Source: Gammaproteobacteria bacterium RIFOXYD12_FULL_61_37 (GTDB taxonomy: Bacteria; Pseudomonadota; Gammaproteobacteria; Chromatiales; Chromatiaceae). Taken from it: a DNA stretch of 37,283 nucleotides. The notes under the pieces were generated by a model. That model was not told where the DNA came from, ran no database searches, and saw only the letters and a list, made by a program, of their open reading frames with translations. Of the stretch, positions 29,228 through 37,283 are shown in pieces (the stretch's first letter is position 1; every line of letters starts with the position of its first letter). Both the position numbers and the translations under genes were made by a program. The DNA lies in NCBI GenBank assembly GCA_001801995.1, contig MGZB01000032.1, forward strand, positions 1-37,283, written 5' to 3'.

Positions 29228-29648
29228 GTGAAGCCCCCGCCTTCAGGCGCGGGGAGGTAAGGAGACGATCCGGGGAGCCTTTGATCTCGTGAATTCGCGA
29301 CAGGACATCCGAGTCAACTCTCGCGGACTCGATCTTCGGCTACTCGTGAAGCCCCGGCTGCCCTGCGTCCACTGCGTTCCCACAAATGGCGCTACGGCTT
29401 ACCGGGATGCGCTTTGCATAGCGCCTGGCGGCGGCCACGCTCGCGCCCTGCGCCTACCGGGGGCTATCCGCCTCGCGCTTCGCACTTCCTTGGCGGACAG
29501 CGGATGCGCGACGGCAGAGCTACGAACTGGAAAGCATTCGTAGGTGCCATGACCTTCTAAACGTAGATTGCCTAGCTGCCTAGGCTTTCTGAGGCTGGTC
29601 ATGAGCAGGGCTTTTACAAGCCCCCGGTTTTAACCGTGGGGTCATGAC
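29228..29648 (+). mobile_element. Non-autonomous IS200/605-like element carrying repeat A2
   Basis: The left end GTGAAGCCCCCGCCTTCAGG folds into a hairpin (CCCCGCC/GGCGCGGGG) like the left end of the tnpB-only element at 14848. The right end GCCCCCGGTTTTAACCGTGG, followed by GGTCATGAC, is a typical right-end hairpin. The interior holds the 233-bp repeat and no gene. This is a short palindrome-ended element that would need a transposase in trans. Confidence 0.65.
29270..29502. repeat. 233-bp direct repeat, copy A2
   Basis: Same length as A1 (26780-27012) with scattered substitutions, for example GTCAACT for GTCGACT and CTTACCGG for CGTATCGG. It sits inside an element bounded by IS200/605-type hairpins. 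Confidence 0.85.
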
Positions 29649-29867
29649 TGCCGTTTTCGCGTCGCGCATTTACACCGCGTCGAGACGCGGCAATTAACCG
29701 CCGGACGGCACCAACACCCATCAGTACGGGGGTGCGGAGTTGGATCTCGACGAGAAAAGGGGTGGCGAAATCTGATGTCAGGTTACCCGTGGCGAATGGG
29801 CTTGTGCGTCGAAATACCGGCTATGGAGCCCGTTATTTGGCGCTCCACAGTCCGTGTTTTCGTGGTA
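29649..29867. other. Spacer after the short element
   Basis: No gene seen. It contains a perfect 7-bp inverted repeat, CCGCGTC-GA-GACGCGG, at 29675-29690 without a T tract. The rest gives no convincing ORF or promoter. Confidence 0.5.
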
Positions 29868-30674
29868 TCATTTGCGGTTGCTTGTCGCGCTGCGTTTTTT
29901 TGGTTGGTCCGCTTGGAGCAGCGTGCGCAATCGAGCCACCCCTTTTGGGGTAAGCAGCGCTCTCCCAGACACCCGCTCCCGCCCGCTGCTATCGACGGAC
30001 AGGGGCGCCCTGTGCGCCAACCATCCGGCTCGAATTCTGTCCTGATACGCCAGGATCTCTTCCGGCCCATCGCCCGATTTCGCCGGAATCCAGCGCAAAG
30101 CGATCAGCCGTCTGCGTAGCGCCGTCGTGGTCATGCGGAGTTCGGCTGCGGCCTCCCTTATTTCCAGGAGGTCCCATGTCGCGGTGATTTCCGCGCCGGC
30201 TCCCGATTTTTCCCCGAGCACGCCCGCTTCGCTTTCTAGTTGATCCCCTTCCAGCTCGGATGCCATGGCCATTTTCAAGATATCCAGTCGCGATAGCTCC
30301 GGCGCACCGGACGACATCGCGCCGGGGCGCGGCAAACGGGAGCGCTCCAGAGCATCATCCAGGCGCTGCAGAAAAGCGGGCGAAATCCAGGAGGCGTACT
30401 CGCGAGCCAGGTCTGTGCGGGCGTAGGTGCCGCCTCCCGCCATAGCTGATGCGCGTTTTACCGTAAGCGGGGCTTGTTTTACGCCGGAATGCCTGTCCTG
30501 TTCGAGGATGCGGGCAAGCGCGCGCTGAGCCTGGTCGGTCTGGACCCATTGCTGCGGGTGGTGGCGTGGATCATTTCCGCTGGCTTGATGCAGGGCATCC
30601 AGATACAGGCGACCCTTGGGGTCTATGGCGATTTCCAGTCTGGAAATCGTCAATGGCTGGGGCGTGGGGATCAT
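29868..30674 (-). CDS. KilA-N-domain protein
   Basis: 268 aa from ATG 30674, overlapping the Rha-like stop (ATGA). The N-terminal ~100 residues match KilA-N (LEIAIDPKGRLYLDALHQAS, GNDPRHHPQQWVQTDQ, GGGTYARTDLAREYASWISP, FLQRLDDALE). The C-terminal half is antirepressor-like with an HTH (WDLLEIREAAAELRMTTTAL, RRRLIALRWIPAKSG) and ends in LLTPKGVARLRTLLQ, matching the end of the Rha-like neighbour (LLTPKGLANLGLLLK). It is probably a DNA-binding regulator acting with that protein. Confidence 0.87.
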   Translation of the reverse strand: MIPTPQPLTISRLEIAIDPKGRLYLDALHQASGNDPRHHPQQWVQTDQAQRALARILEQDRHSGVKQAPLTVKRASAMAGGGTYARTDLAREYASWISPAFLQRLDDALERSRLPRPGAMSSGAPELSRLDILKMAMASELEGDQLESEAGVLGEKSGAGAEITATWDLLEIREAAAELRMTTTALRRRLIALRWIPAKSGDGPEEILAYQDRIRAGWLAHRAPLSVDSSGRERVSGRALLTPKGVARLRTLLQADQPKKRSATSNRK

Positions 30675-31438
30675 GCGGCCTCCCGCTTCAGCAGCAGGCC
30701 TAGGTTGGCCAGGCCCTTGGGGGTGAGCAGGATTTTGCCAGTCCACCTCATCGCGGGATCGAACTTGGACAGGGTCTCGCGGGTATGGAAAAATCCCTCG
30801 TCGATTTTGTCCTGCGCGGGGTGTAACGGTCCGCTGATGGAGCGGTGTCCAATCCAGCCTTTCTCCTGGAGCCGTGCCGTAAATTTGCTCGGACCCTGTT
30901 GCAGGATCTTGGCTGCGCTTTGCAGCGTGAATGCGCCCTCGGCCGCTTCGAGTCGATCAAAGAGCCCCGCCGTGAGTCTCAGGTCATCGACCCTTTTCTG
31001 GAGGGTTATGCGCCGCTCCTCGGCGTCGATAGCAAGCTGCAACAGGTCTTTCCGGGAGAGGTTGTCGGGGTCAAAGACGGGCGCAACGATCTGCGCCTCC
31101 AGCTCCTGCCAGCGGTCGACGATTTTGGCGCGCAGCGACACGCTGTACCCGGACACCAAAACCAGTGTTTCGCGCTTCGGCAGTCGAAAGATGGGGTAGC
31201 TCTGTCCGTTTTGCGGGTTCGTGTGGGTATCCTCAAAATTGAGGCCACCCCCTTCGCCGTGCAGTTCAGCCAGCATTTTACGAGTGTCGCGCATCACGTT
31301 GTCGTGTCGCTTACCGGCCAGGTCGGCGATTTCAACGCTGCTCATGGTCAAATTCTGCGCTGGGGATGAATCGAGAGGCTTCTGACCGACGTTGAGCGAA
31401 ATGTTGAGCGAAATTTGGCTCGGATCGTCTACTTGCAT
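30671..31438 (-). CDS. Rha-family phage regulator with antirepressor C-terminus
   Basis: 255 aa, ATG 31438 with AGGAG upstream. The Rha domain spans about residues 28-115: TMSSVEIADLAGKRHDNVMR, DTRKMLAELHGE, YPIFRLPKRETLVLVSGYSV, SLRAKIVDRWQELEAQ. The C-terminal KilAC-like domain (about 165-255) contains TLQSAAKILQQGPSKFTARL, QEKGWIGHRS and ILLTPKGLANLGLLL. Rha proteins interfere with phage growth or regulate prophage genes. It is first of a two-gene unit with the KilA-N protein. A strong dyad just upstream suggests repression by a dimeric regulator. Confidence 0.9.
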   Translation of the reverse strand: MQVDDPSQISLNISLNVGQKPLDSSPAQNLTMSSVEIADLAGKRHDNVMRDTRKMLAELHGEGGGLNFEDTHTNPQNGQSYPIFRLPKRETLVLVSGYSVSLRAKIVDRWQELEAQIVAPVFDPDNLSRKDLLQLAIDAEERRITLQKRVDDLRLTAGLFDRLEAAEGAFTLQSAAKILQQGPSKFTARLQEKGWIGHRSISGPLHPAQDKIDEGFFHTRETLSKFDPAMRWTGKILLTPKGLANLGLLLKREAA

Positions 31439-31462
31439 GGAATGTTCTCCTGGGTGATGTTC

Positions 31463-31486
31463 TTTCAGAATAAGGACGTTCTGAAA
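31463..31486 (-). promoter_or_regulatory. Operator-like inverted repeat before the Rha gene
   Basis: TTTCAGAA, 8 nt, TTCTGAAA is a perfect 8-bp dyad centred about 36 nt upstream of the start codon. On the minus strand it covers CTTATTCTG, which resembles the GTTATTC box of the 32-bp elements, but the CGMAAA partner is missing. It is likely the binding site of a dimeric repressor overlapping the promoter. Confidence 0.55.
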
Positions 31487-31902
31487 AACGGGCTAATTGC
31501 ATTCTAAGGTTGAAATCTTGTTTGCTGGGTCGGTTTATGCAGAAAACGCAATACATGCCTTTGGTTGGAAAAGGCGTTGGATTGTGTCTTCGCCGGATGA
31601 TCATCTTGGTTGAAAATCGACCTCATCACAAAAGTGCCTTCGAGTGTTACCGGCTACCAAGAAATGCGGATAGAAGGCGCGTCCAGATGGCGGAGAGTAG
31701 TTGAGTATTTTGGTGGACGAAGAATGTGCCGGTAACGGCCCCTTGGTTTTGGAAAGGCAGGCGAAGATCAAAACGGCGGTTCGCGGGGCCTCGCTTGGGG
31801 GGCAATACAGTTTCCTCCAAATAATCCCTATTGAAATCGGTGGCATTTGCCTCCACATGCTGGCTTTAGGCAACAGACGATCTTGCGGCGAGAAGCCAAG
31901 GC
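31487..31902. promoter_or_regulatory. Divergent intergenic region between Rha and CBASS
   Basis: About 415 bp with no convincing gene; ORFs on either strand lack protein-like composition or start signals. It must hold the CBASS promoter and part of the Rha promoter. No 32-bp element copy is present, so CBASS appears to be outside that regulon. Confidence 0.5.
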
Positions 31903-33489
31903 ATGTATAACAAATCCGATCCTTCACTGGCCTCGCATTCCGGCGATCTCCGCAGTTCGCCTCATCTTAATGATGAGGCGCTGGCTACCTGGCTTGCCGA
32001 ACGCAACCGCGCCAAACACCAGGTCGGATATTTTCACGGTGATTACCTTTGCAAGGTAGTCAATCTCAGTGAGGCCGACGGGGTGCTGCATGCCGCCACC
32101 CCTGAGAGGAAGTCCAGAAAGGCACTCAAGAACCTCGTCAATGCCGGTCTCCTGCTCCACTTGGAGGTGCCATCGTCCACGCTAACTAACACCCACACCC
32201 TTGATCAGTCCTGGAAACTCACGTCAGTTGAATCACCTAAAGAAATCGAGGCGCTTGTAGACGCCCTCTTGGTGTCGTGCGGGCTGGACGAAGGCCGCGG
32301 GAAGGCAATCTCGGTCAAGACAGCACAGAAGGTCTGGGCAGATGCTGGCGGACGCTGCATGTTTGAGGGGTGCGGCGACGATCTCACGGAAATCCCACTG
32401 TACAGCAAGTTGACAAGGGTCGGTTATCTCGCCCATATCGTAGCTTCCGATCCAAGAGGACCCCGCGGATCAGAGGAGCTTTCGCACAAACTTGCCAATG
32501 AGCCTTCCAACATTATGCTGATGTGCGACAAGCACCACCGGCTCATCGATTGCCATGCTCGTGACCAGTTTTTGGAGGAGCGTTTGCGTGCAATGCGCCA
32601 GAGACACCACGATATGGTCAGGCGCTGCCTGGAAAGCCTCAAATATCCCCGAGTTAGAGCGGTAACGCTGCTCGGCAATCTAGCAAATACTCCCACCCAC
32701 TTCCCTGAGAATGTTTTCTTGGAGGCCATACTGGATTCAGGGAAGGCTATGGCCGGCACCATCGAGTATCTCCGGCGTACCAACCTGCGCGACGAACGAA
32801 ATTCGCCAGGCTTTTGGGCAAACTATCTGCGGGAGCACGAGAACCAAATCCGCCAGTTGGTTACTGACTTCAATAATGGTGCCGCCCTTACGGAAGAACT
32901 GGCTGTCTTTCCTCTCCACCACATACCTATGATGGTTCTTGCCGGACGCATCATGGGGGAGGCATGCATTGCCGATGTGTTCCAGTACCACCGGGAGCGG
33001 CGCAATTGGGCATGGGACAAGTCCGCCTCACCGAAGCCACCTGACACCTTCACCATTGATGGATTGATCACGGATCATGCCGAGGAGGTATTCGTCAGCT
33101 TCGAACTTACGGCCTCCCTGGACGTATCGGCATTGCCGTCGGAGATCGCCCCAGGTCGTGTACCCTGGGTTCGCATCACAACCTCGCAACCGAGCTTTGA
33201 TTGCATTGCGCACCCACAGGATCTTGAACAGTTCACGCGGGCTGCCCGAACAGTCATCAACCATGTTCAGGACAGGATGCGCGCATCTTGGGTGCATTTT
33301 ATCGCCATCAGCCCTGCTAGTACGGTATTCCGTTTTGGCCAGATGCTACAGGCGGGACATCACCCTAAGTATGTGCTCTATGATCGTGCCGACCGCAATA
33401 CCCCATTCGCTCCAGCCATGGTGATTAGTGGCCAGGAAGTGAGCACAGCGGACGATCAAAATCATTCTATTCGCATTTCCATTAGGTAA
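31903..33489 (+). CDS. cap5: CBASS effector Cap5: HNH nuclease-SAVED with N-terminal extension
   Basis: 528 aa. The HNH domain starts near residue 138 (VKTAQKVWADAGGRCMFEGC, YLAHIVASDPRGPRG with H178, SNIMLMCDKHHRLID). The region from about 300 to the end fits a SAVED sensor (RERRNWAWDKS, ASLDVSALPSEIAPGRVPWV, FIAISPASTVFRFGQML, YVLYDRADRN). SAVED binds cyclic oligonucleotides and triggers tetramerisation and DNA cutting, causing abortive infection. Unlike typical Cap5, about 135 residues precede HNH; KALKNLVNAGLLLHLEVPSS in that part looks like a winged-helix recognition helix and wing. It is first in the operon and 11 nt from the CD-NTase gene. Confidence 0.92.
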   Translation: MYNKSDPSLASHSGDLRSSPHLNDEALATWLAERNRAKHQVGYFHGDYLCKVVNLSEADGVLHAATPERKSRKALKNLVNAGLLLHLEVPSSTLTNTHTLDQSWKLTSVESPKEIEALVDALLVSCGLDEGRGKAISVKTAQKVWADAGGRCMFEGCGDDLTEIPLYSKLTRVGYLAHIVASDPRGPRGSEELSHKLANEPSNIMLMCDKHHRLIDCHARDQFLEERLRAMRQRHHDMVRRCLESLKYPRVRAVTLLGNLANTPTHFPENVFLEAILDSGKAMAGTIEYLRRTNLRDERNSPGFWANYLREHENQIRQLVTDFNNGAALTEELAVFPLHHIPMMVLAGRIMGEACIADVFQYHRERRNWAWDKSASPKPPDTFTIDGLITDHAEEVFVSFELTASLDVSALPSEIAPGRVPWVRITTSQPSFDCIAHPQDLEQFTRAARTVINHVQDRMRASWVHFIAISPASTVFRFGQMLQAGHHPKYVLYDRADRNTPFAPAMVISGQEVSTADDQNHSIRISIR

Positions 33490-33500
33490 AAGGAGCCACC

Positions 33501-34799
33501 ATGCCAATATCCCCCTACGCCTCCCTTGTCATCGATGCTGAACGCCGTCGAAAACGGGTTCCCTCTCAGTCCATAGCCGCATTACGCGAAAGCCTCTCCA
33601 TTGATGATAATGTGCAACGCTTACTGCGAACCTACGCCCCTTGGGCTCAGGAACTGGAGGCGGTGAATGACCACATTACAGTCAGGTATAATGAGATCGA
33701 CGAGGCGATTACTGCTTACGAAGAAGTTGCCCAGCACCTACGGAAACAACTTGACTGGCCCGAAGAGGCAACCCACGTATTTCCACAGGGCTCCGCCAGC
33801 ACCAGGACGCTGATCCGCTCACCCATCGCCAACGAGAAATTTGACATTGATGCGGTCTGCCAAGTGGATATCAACCACATTGACGCCTATAACCCGATCG
33901 ATTTTTTCGACAAGGTTGGTGAGGCGTTGCGCCGTTATGAGCCGAAACGCAAGAATCGTTGTTGGAATATCAACTTTGCGAGTAACCCTTTCTACCTCGA
34001 ACTTACCCCCTCCGTTCCGTTGGATACGGTTCCCATAAATATCCGAGCATCTATTACCGAGACTCTCAGGCCTGTCGAGAACTACCGCGACACAGCCCTT
34101 GCCGTGGTCGATAATGACACCCAACAGTGGAAAACCTCTAACCCGGCTGGGATCAGTCGCTGGGTAAATGACATCGCCAAGCGACAATTGCTGAGCCAGC
34201 AAGCATTTGTTGCCCTGACATCCTTGCGTGAAACCGCCAGTGTTGAGTCAGTGCCGGATCAGGATGTTGATATTACCGATACTCTTCGCATCTCAATTCG
34301 CCTCTTTAAGCGTCACCGGGATATTTGTGCCCGGCGGGGGCGCATTGACAAAGAAGTCCAGCCGATCTCGATCATACTGGTTACATTGCTCACCAGTTGT
34401 TACGCTGGTTTGCATGATCTCGGACGTCCCTACCAACACCCAGTGGAGCTACTGGTTGACCTGTCCGAGCTATTACCGGGCATGACCGAGTTCCGTAACG
34501 GAAAGCATTGGGTCGCCAATCCAACAGTGGAGGGTGAAAACTTTGCCGAAAAGTGGAACCAAGACGATGGCGTCCGTTCCACTGCTTTCAAGACCTGGTG
34601 CGATATCCTTGCCGCAGACTTGCGCACCATCCTAGCTACCACGGACCCGAAGGAGATCCGCGAGACAGTGGGCGATGTCTTTGGTATCACGGGTAGCACA
34701 AACCCATCTACCGGACTGTTCGCCAGCGCAGGTCTCATCGGTACGCCAGCAACACGCCGCCCTCCACCACCCCCTCCAAAAACCCGAGGGCTTGCGTGA
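33501..34799 (+). CDS. CBASS CD-NTase (cGAS/DncV-like nucleotidyltransferase)
   Basis: 432 aa, with AGGAG before ATG 33501. The active site is clear: FPQGSASTRTLIRS (G97-S98) and KFDIDAVCQVD (D115, D117), with a third acidic residue in YLELTPSV (E167). C-terminal helical parts follow (FVALTSLRETASVE, QPISIILVTLLTSCYAGL). The product would be a cyclic di- or trinucleotide read by the SAVED domain of the neighbour; its identity cannot be read from sequence. The tail (RRPPPPPPKTRGLA) is disordered and ends in GLA, which fits a substrate for Cap2-mediated C-terminal conjugation. Confidence 0.96.
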   Translation: MPISPYASLVIDAERRRKRVPSQSIAALRESLSIDDNVQRLLRTYAPWAQELEAVNDHITVRYNEIDEAITAYEEVAQHLRKQLDWPEEATHVFPQGSASTRTLIRSPIANEKFDIDAVCQVDINHIDAYNPIDFFDKVGEALRRYEPKRKNRCWNINFASNPFYLELTPSVPLDTVPINIRASITETLRPVENYRDTALAVVDNDTQQWKTSNPAGISRWVNDIAKRQLLSQQAFVALTSLRETASVESVPDQDVDITDTLRISIRLFKRHRDICARRGRIDKEVQPISIILVTLLTSCYAGLHDLGRPYQHPVELLVDLSELLPGMTEFRNGKHWVANPTVEGENFAEKWNQDDGVRSTAFKTWCDILAADLRTILATTDPKEIRETVGDVFGITGSTNPSTGLFASAGLIGTPATRRPPPPPPKTRGLA

Positions 34800-34811
34800 G
34801 GGCGGGCAGGG

Positions 34812-36485
34812 ATGCCTCTCGAACTGGCCTGCCTCCAGAAGGACTTTCCAGACCTGATCCCAGAAACCATCCTTGGGAGACATGGTGAAACAGCCTACAG
34901 GCTAAGGCTTCCCCGGTTCAACCTGGGACGTGAGTTTGGCTGGGCCGAGGTGCGGATACCGCGAGGCTTTCCAGAGGATGGAGTGGCTAGAATCGCCCTT
35001 TCACCGGACGCCATTCTTCGCATCCCGCATGTGGAGGAAGGCGGATATCTTTGCATTTCTGGCGACCCTGGCCCTGCCAGCGGTCTTTCTGCCAATGACC
35101 GCCTCCTCACTCTTTTGATTGCCTATCAAGAGCAATTTCTGGAGCCCTGGCAACAGGGGGAGCTGGATGACGATTTCCGCAAAGAGCCGTTGAACTACTG
35201 GGCGATATTTTGTGAGCGGGCTAAGTCCAGTAATAACCCTGCCGCTGGTGTTTGGACCGTCGACTCATCCCCGGATCATCCGCGAATTCATAACGGAATT
35301 TTAGTGTTTCCAAAGCGGATCGTCATCGCCGGGGACAGCTCCGTTCCGCTGGTAGATCGTATGATCCGCTCACTGGGCAACCAAGCGAAACAACAGTGCT
35401 ACGTTCTGATTGCCGAGATCCCGATCAACGATCCGTTGACACCGCGAACATGGCCAAGCACATACGATGATCTTATGCGGCTGTTGCAGAGCTATTTCAC
35501 CCCACTGGAGCATGATCGTTTCTATACTACGCAAGGCCGCCGTGGTCGTTCTCCTCACCGAATCGCCTTGTTACGCAATCAGTCCTACGCAATCGCCTAC
35601 CTGCTACCCGGCGGGCCTCCGACCCGAATCGATGATGGAGATCGAGCCAAAACCTATCCGTCCCGTACAACCTTGCTGCCATTGCCTGTATTCCGTATCG
35701 ATCCCGCCTGGATGGTGGGACGTGATCAGCACCGCGAAGTCGAATCACGCCAGGGCCGACATGTACTCATACTCGGCGCCGGAGCATTAGGCAGCCAAGG
35801 GGTTGAGCACCTTGCCAAGGCGGGTGTCGGCAAGATCACTCTCGTCGATGACGATACATTGGTCCCGGCCAATCTGGGCCGCCACTTGTTGGGCGCAGAA
35901 TCTATCGGTATGAAAAAGGCCGAGTCTGTCGCTAAGCGTGTGAATCTCGCGCATCCGTCCGCCGTGGTCACCCCGTTCGTCATGAAGGCGGAAAAATGGC
36001 TCAAAGGGAATTCGCTTGCTTCCGTTGATCTGGTACTGGATCTGACAGGAGAACCCGACGTTCGCTGGCTAGTAGACCAGGCCAGAAGGCTGCATCCTTG
36101 CCCTTGCTTGATAGGCTGGATGGAGCCGTTCGTGGCCGCCGCGCATGTCTGTCGTCTTCCTCCTGGCACTCTGTGGCTACAAGATGATGGAGACGCAATG
36201 ACGGAGCTTGAAGCTGTCGATTGGCCGGACGAAGTGATCCGCCAGGAACCAGGCTGCAGCAGCCGTTTCCAGAGCTATACCGCAGTAGCAGCAGCTTATA
36301 CCGTGGCTATGGTGGCGGAAAGCGCGCTCCTAATGCTTGATACTGGTAGCGCCAATGCTCAGGTGGCCAGTTGGGTCCGGGGCCAGCAATACCTGGATGC
36401 GCATTGGCCCGGATTAAGCCTGCGCGACTGGGCTCGCCCGGCCGCACCCCATAATGGGATTCTGATCGAGCGGCCTTTCCCGTGA
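34812..36485 (+). CDS. cap2: CBASS Cap2: E2-E1-like transferase
   Basis: 557 aa, ATG 34812 with GGGCAGGG upstream. The N-terminal E2-like part has HVEEGGYLCISGDPG with the likely catalytic Cys. The E1/ThiF part from about residue 310 has HVLILGAGALGSQGVEHLAK, ITLVDDDTLVPANLGRHLLG (ATP site) and LVLDLTGEPDVRWLV. A second conserved Cys lies in RQEPGCSSRFQSYT. In type II CBASS, Cap2 attaches the CD-NTase C-terminus to target proteins and primes it for signalling. The stop overlaps the GTG of cap3. Confidence 0.94.
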   Translation: MPLELACLQKDFPDLIPETILGRHGETAYRLRLPRFNLGREFGWAEVRIPRGFPEDGVARIALSPDAILRIPHVEEGGYLCISGDPGPASGLSANDRLLTLLIAYQEQFLEPWQQGELDDDFRKEPLNYWAIFCERAKSSNNPAAGVWTVDSSPDHPRIHNGILVFPKRIVIAGDSSVPLVDRMIRSLGNQAKQQCYVLIAEIPINDPLTPRTWPSTYDDLMRLLQSYFTPLEHDRFYTTQGRRGRSPHRIALLRNQSYAIAYLLPGGPPTRIDDGDRAKTYPSRTTLLPLPVFRIDPAWMVGRDQHREVESRQGRHVLILGAGALGSQGVEHLAKAGVGKITLVDDDTLVPANLGRHLLGAESIGMKKAESVAKRVNLAHPSAVVTPFVMKAEKWLKGNSLASVDLVLDLTGEPDVRWLVDQARRLHPCPCLIGWMEPFVAAAHVCRLPPGTLWLQDDGDAMTELEAVDWPDEVIRQEPGCSSRFQSYTAVAAAYTVAMVAESALLMLDTGSANAQVASWVRGQQYLDAHWPGLSLRDWARPAAPHNGILIERPFP

Positions 36486-37006
36486 ACCGATTGTTTTTCT
36501 ATCCCGATTATCGGCGTTATGTCCTATTCACGACACCTGCGCTCAACCACATTTACAGCAGACTCCAGCGTTGGGTTTGGCAGAAAGAGTCGGGAGGTGA
36601 ACTCTTTGCTGTCGATCCAGCCTCACACGGACTTATCATCACCATCGCCAAGGGACCCGCGAGGGAGGATTGTCGCGCACGTCATGCTTTCAATCCCGAC
36701 ATTGTGGCCGCCCACCGAGAAAGGCTACTTCAATACGATTTGGGTCTGCATGCCATCGGGCTATGGCATACTCACCCGGAGAGGTACCCCAGGCCTTCTG
36801 GGCTGGATCAACGGACGACCGAGGCATACCTGGAGGCGTTCATGGGGGACCGGACGCGATATCTCATGGTCATTCTCGGCAACCACGGTGCCCCACCCAA
36901 CATGCAAGTTTGGTCCGTTAGTAGATCGGAACAATCCAAGTGGATCGCGCTGCTGGAAGTTGCCCAAACACTTCGCTATCCAATACCAGCAATGACAAGA
37001 TTCTGA
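36482..37006 (+). CDS. cap3: CBASS Cap3: JAB/JAMM isopeptidase
   Basis: 174 aa, GTG start in a GTGA overlap with cap2. JAMM site complete: Glu in QKESGGELFAV, then LWHTHPERYPRPSGLD (H96, H98, S106, D109; H-x-H-x7-S-x2-D). Cap3 removes the CD-NTase from its targets and so antagonises Cap2. Its presence makes the system type II with both E1/E2 and peptidase functions (II-A layout, though with the effector first). Confidence 0.95.
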   Translation: MNRLFFYPDYRRYVLFTTPALNHIYSRLQRWVWQKESGGELFAVDPASHGLIITIAKGPAREDCRARHAFNPDIVAAHRERLLQYDLGLHAIGLWHTHPERYPRPSGLDQRTTEAYLEAFMGDRTRYLMVILGNHGAPPNMQVWSVSRSEQSKWIALLEVAQTLRYPIPAMTRF

Positions 37007-37077
37007 ATGGTCGTGGGCGCCAACCGACGAGCAGTAATATCTGAAGGACCGTTTCAAAACTCAATTGCTCACGCCGA

Positions 37078-37283
37078 TCACTCCAGTCCGCCCGATTCTG
37101 AGGTCTCAACCAGGGTAGGAATATGTGGTCCGTACTCGACAGTCTGTGGGCTGCCATTGATTTCCGCTACCCGGACACCACTGCCAACCCTACGCGCATG
37201 CTTCGCATACAACGTCTTAGCCCGAATGATTTCGTAACTGTACCCGCGCCCCATCCTGTTCGATAGCTTGATCAGTCCATTCA
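37078..37283 (-). CDS. HNH-endonuclease-like protein, C-terminal fragment cut by window edge
   Basis: An open frame enters from the right edge: NGLIKLSNRMGRGYSYEIIR, AKTLYAKHARRVGSGVRVAE, ending TLVETSESGGLE and a stop at 37078-37080. The RMGRGYSYE-x-IRAK-x-LYAK segment resembles a region I associate with small HNH endonucleases of phages and mobile DNA. The HNH core itself would lie outside the window. It is convergent with the CBASS operon (stop to stop about 70 nt). Confidence 0.6.
   Translation of the reverse strand, partial: NGLIKLSNRMGRGYSYEIIRAKTLYAKHARRVGSGVRVAEINGSPQTVEYGPHIPTLVETSESGGLE

Overview
The window looks like accessory DNA, either a large plasmid or an integrative element, from a GC-rich proteobacterium, most likely a gammaproteobacterium. 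There are no ribosomal, tRNA or core metabolic genes. Cargo includes an SSB, an HU-like protein, a Dam-type methylase, a VRR-NUC nuclease, several helicase and repair genes, phage antirepressor-type proteins (KilA-N, Rha), outer-membrane barrels and many small uncharacterised ORFs. I cannot name the host species.

Layout. Positions 1-8660 are almost entirely minus strand: the N-terminus of an FGE-like protein, ssb, small ORFs, an operon of unknown gene - VRR-NUC - Dam - membrane protein, an operon of KilA-N protein - DUF457 membrane protein - small wHTH-like protein, and two outer-membrane barrels. Positions 8860-13142 form a plus-strand operon (small Cys-rich proteins, a P-loop ATPase, an HD phosphohydrolase) whose last gene is split by an IscB element carrying a recognisable omega-RNA. 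Positions 13308-18947 form a minus-strand operon: AcaB/DUF1845-like protein - EAL - UvrD-like helicase - uracil-DNA glycosylase-like - small membrane protein. Its last gene is split by a tnpB-only element. Positions 19095-22156 carry small plus-strand ORFs, HU, an SF2 helicase and an EF-hand protein. Positions 22295-25489 hold a DUF4326/SLOG gene split by a tnpA-tnpB IS605-type element. Positions 25800-29650 contain an AT-richer small gene, a duplicated 233-bp sequence, an IscB remnant, a secreted thermonuclease and a non-autonomous IS200/605-like element. Positions 29868-31438 encode KilA-N and Rha antirepressor-like proteins. Positions 31903-37006 are a complete type II CBASS operon (HNH-SAVED effector, CD-NTase, Cap2, Cap3), followed by a convergent partial HNH-like gene.

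The most unusual signal is a dispersed, non-coding, fixed-spacing element of about 32 bp. On the minus strand it reads CGMAAA, then 15 nt, then GTTATTCGGCG. I found eleven copies (998, 1285, 1621, 6822, 7725, 8687, 8776, 19049, 22258, 28006, 29124) and one degenerate candidate (5228). All are in the same orientation and all sit upstream of minus-strand genes or operons (ssb, an 87-aa ORF, the KilA-N operon, both barrels, the AcaB-like/EAL/UvrD operon, the EF-hand protein, the thermonuclease and a phage-like gene). Two conserved boxes separated by a constant spacer suggest a dedicated promoter class controlling a cargo regulon. An element-encoded regulator, for which the AcaB-like protein is one candidate, could recognise it.

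The three IS200/605-superfamily insertions (IscB; tnpB only; tnpA+tnpB) each interrupt a gene that rejoins in frame when the element is removed. Element ends, empty sites and predicted omega-RNA guides can therefore be proposed directly from the sequence.
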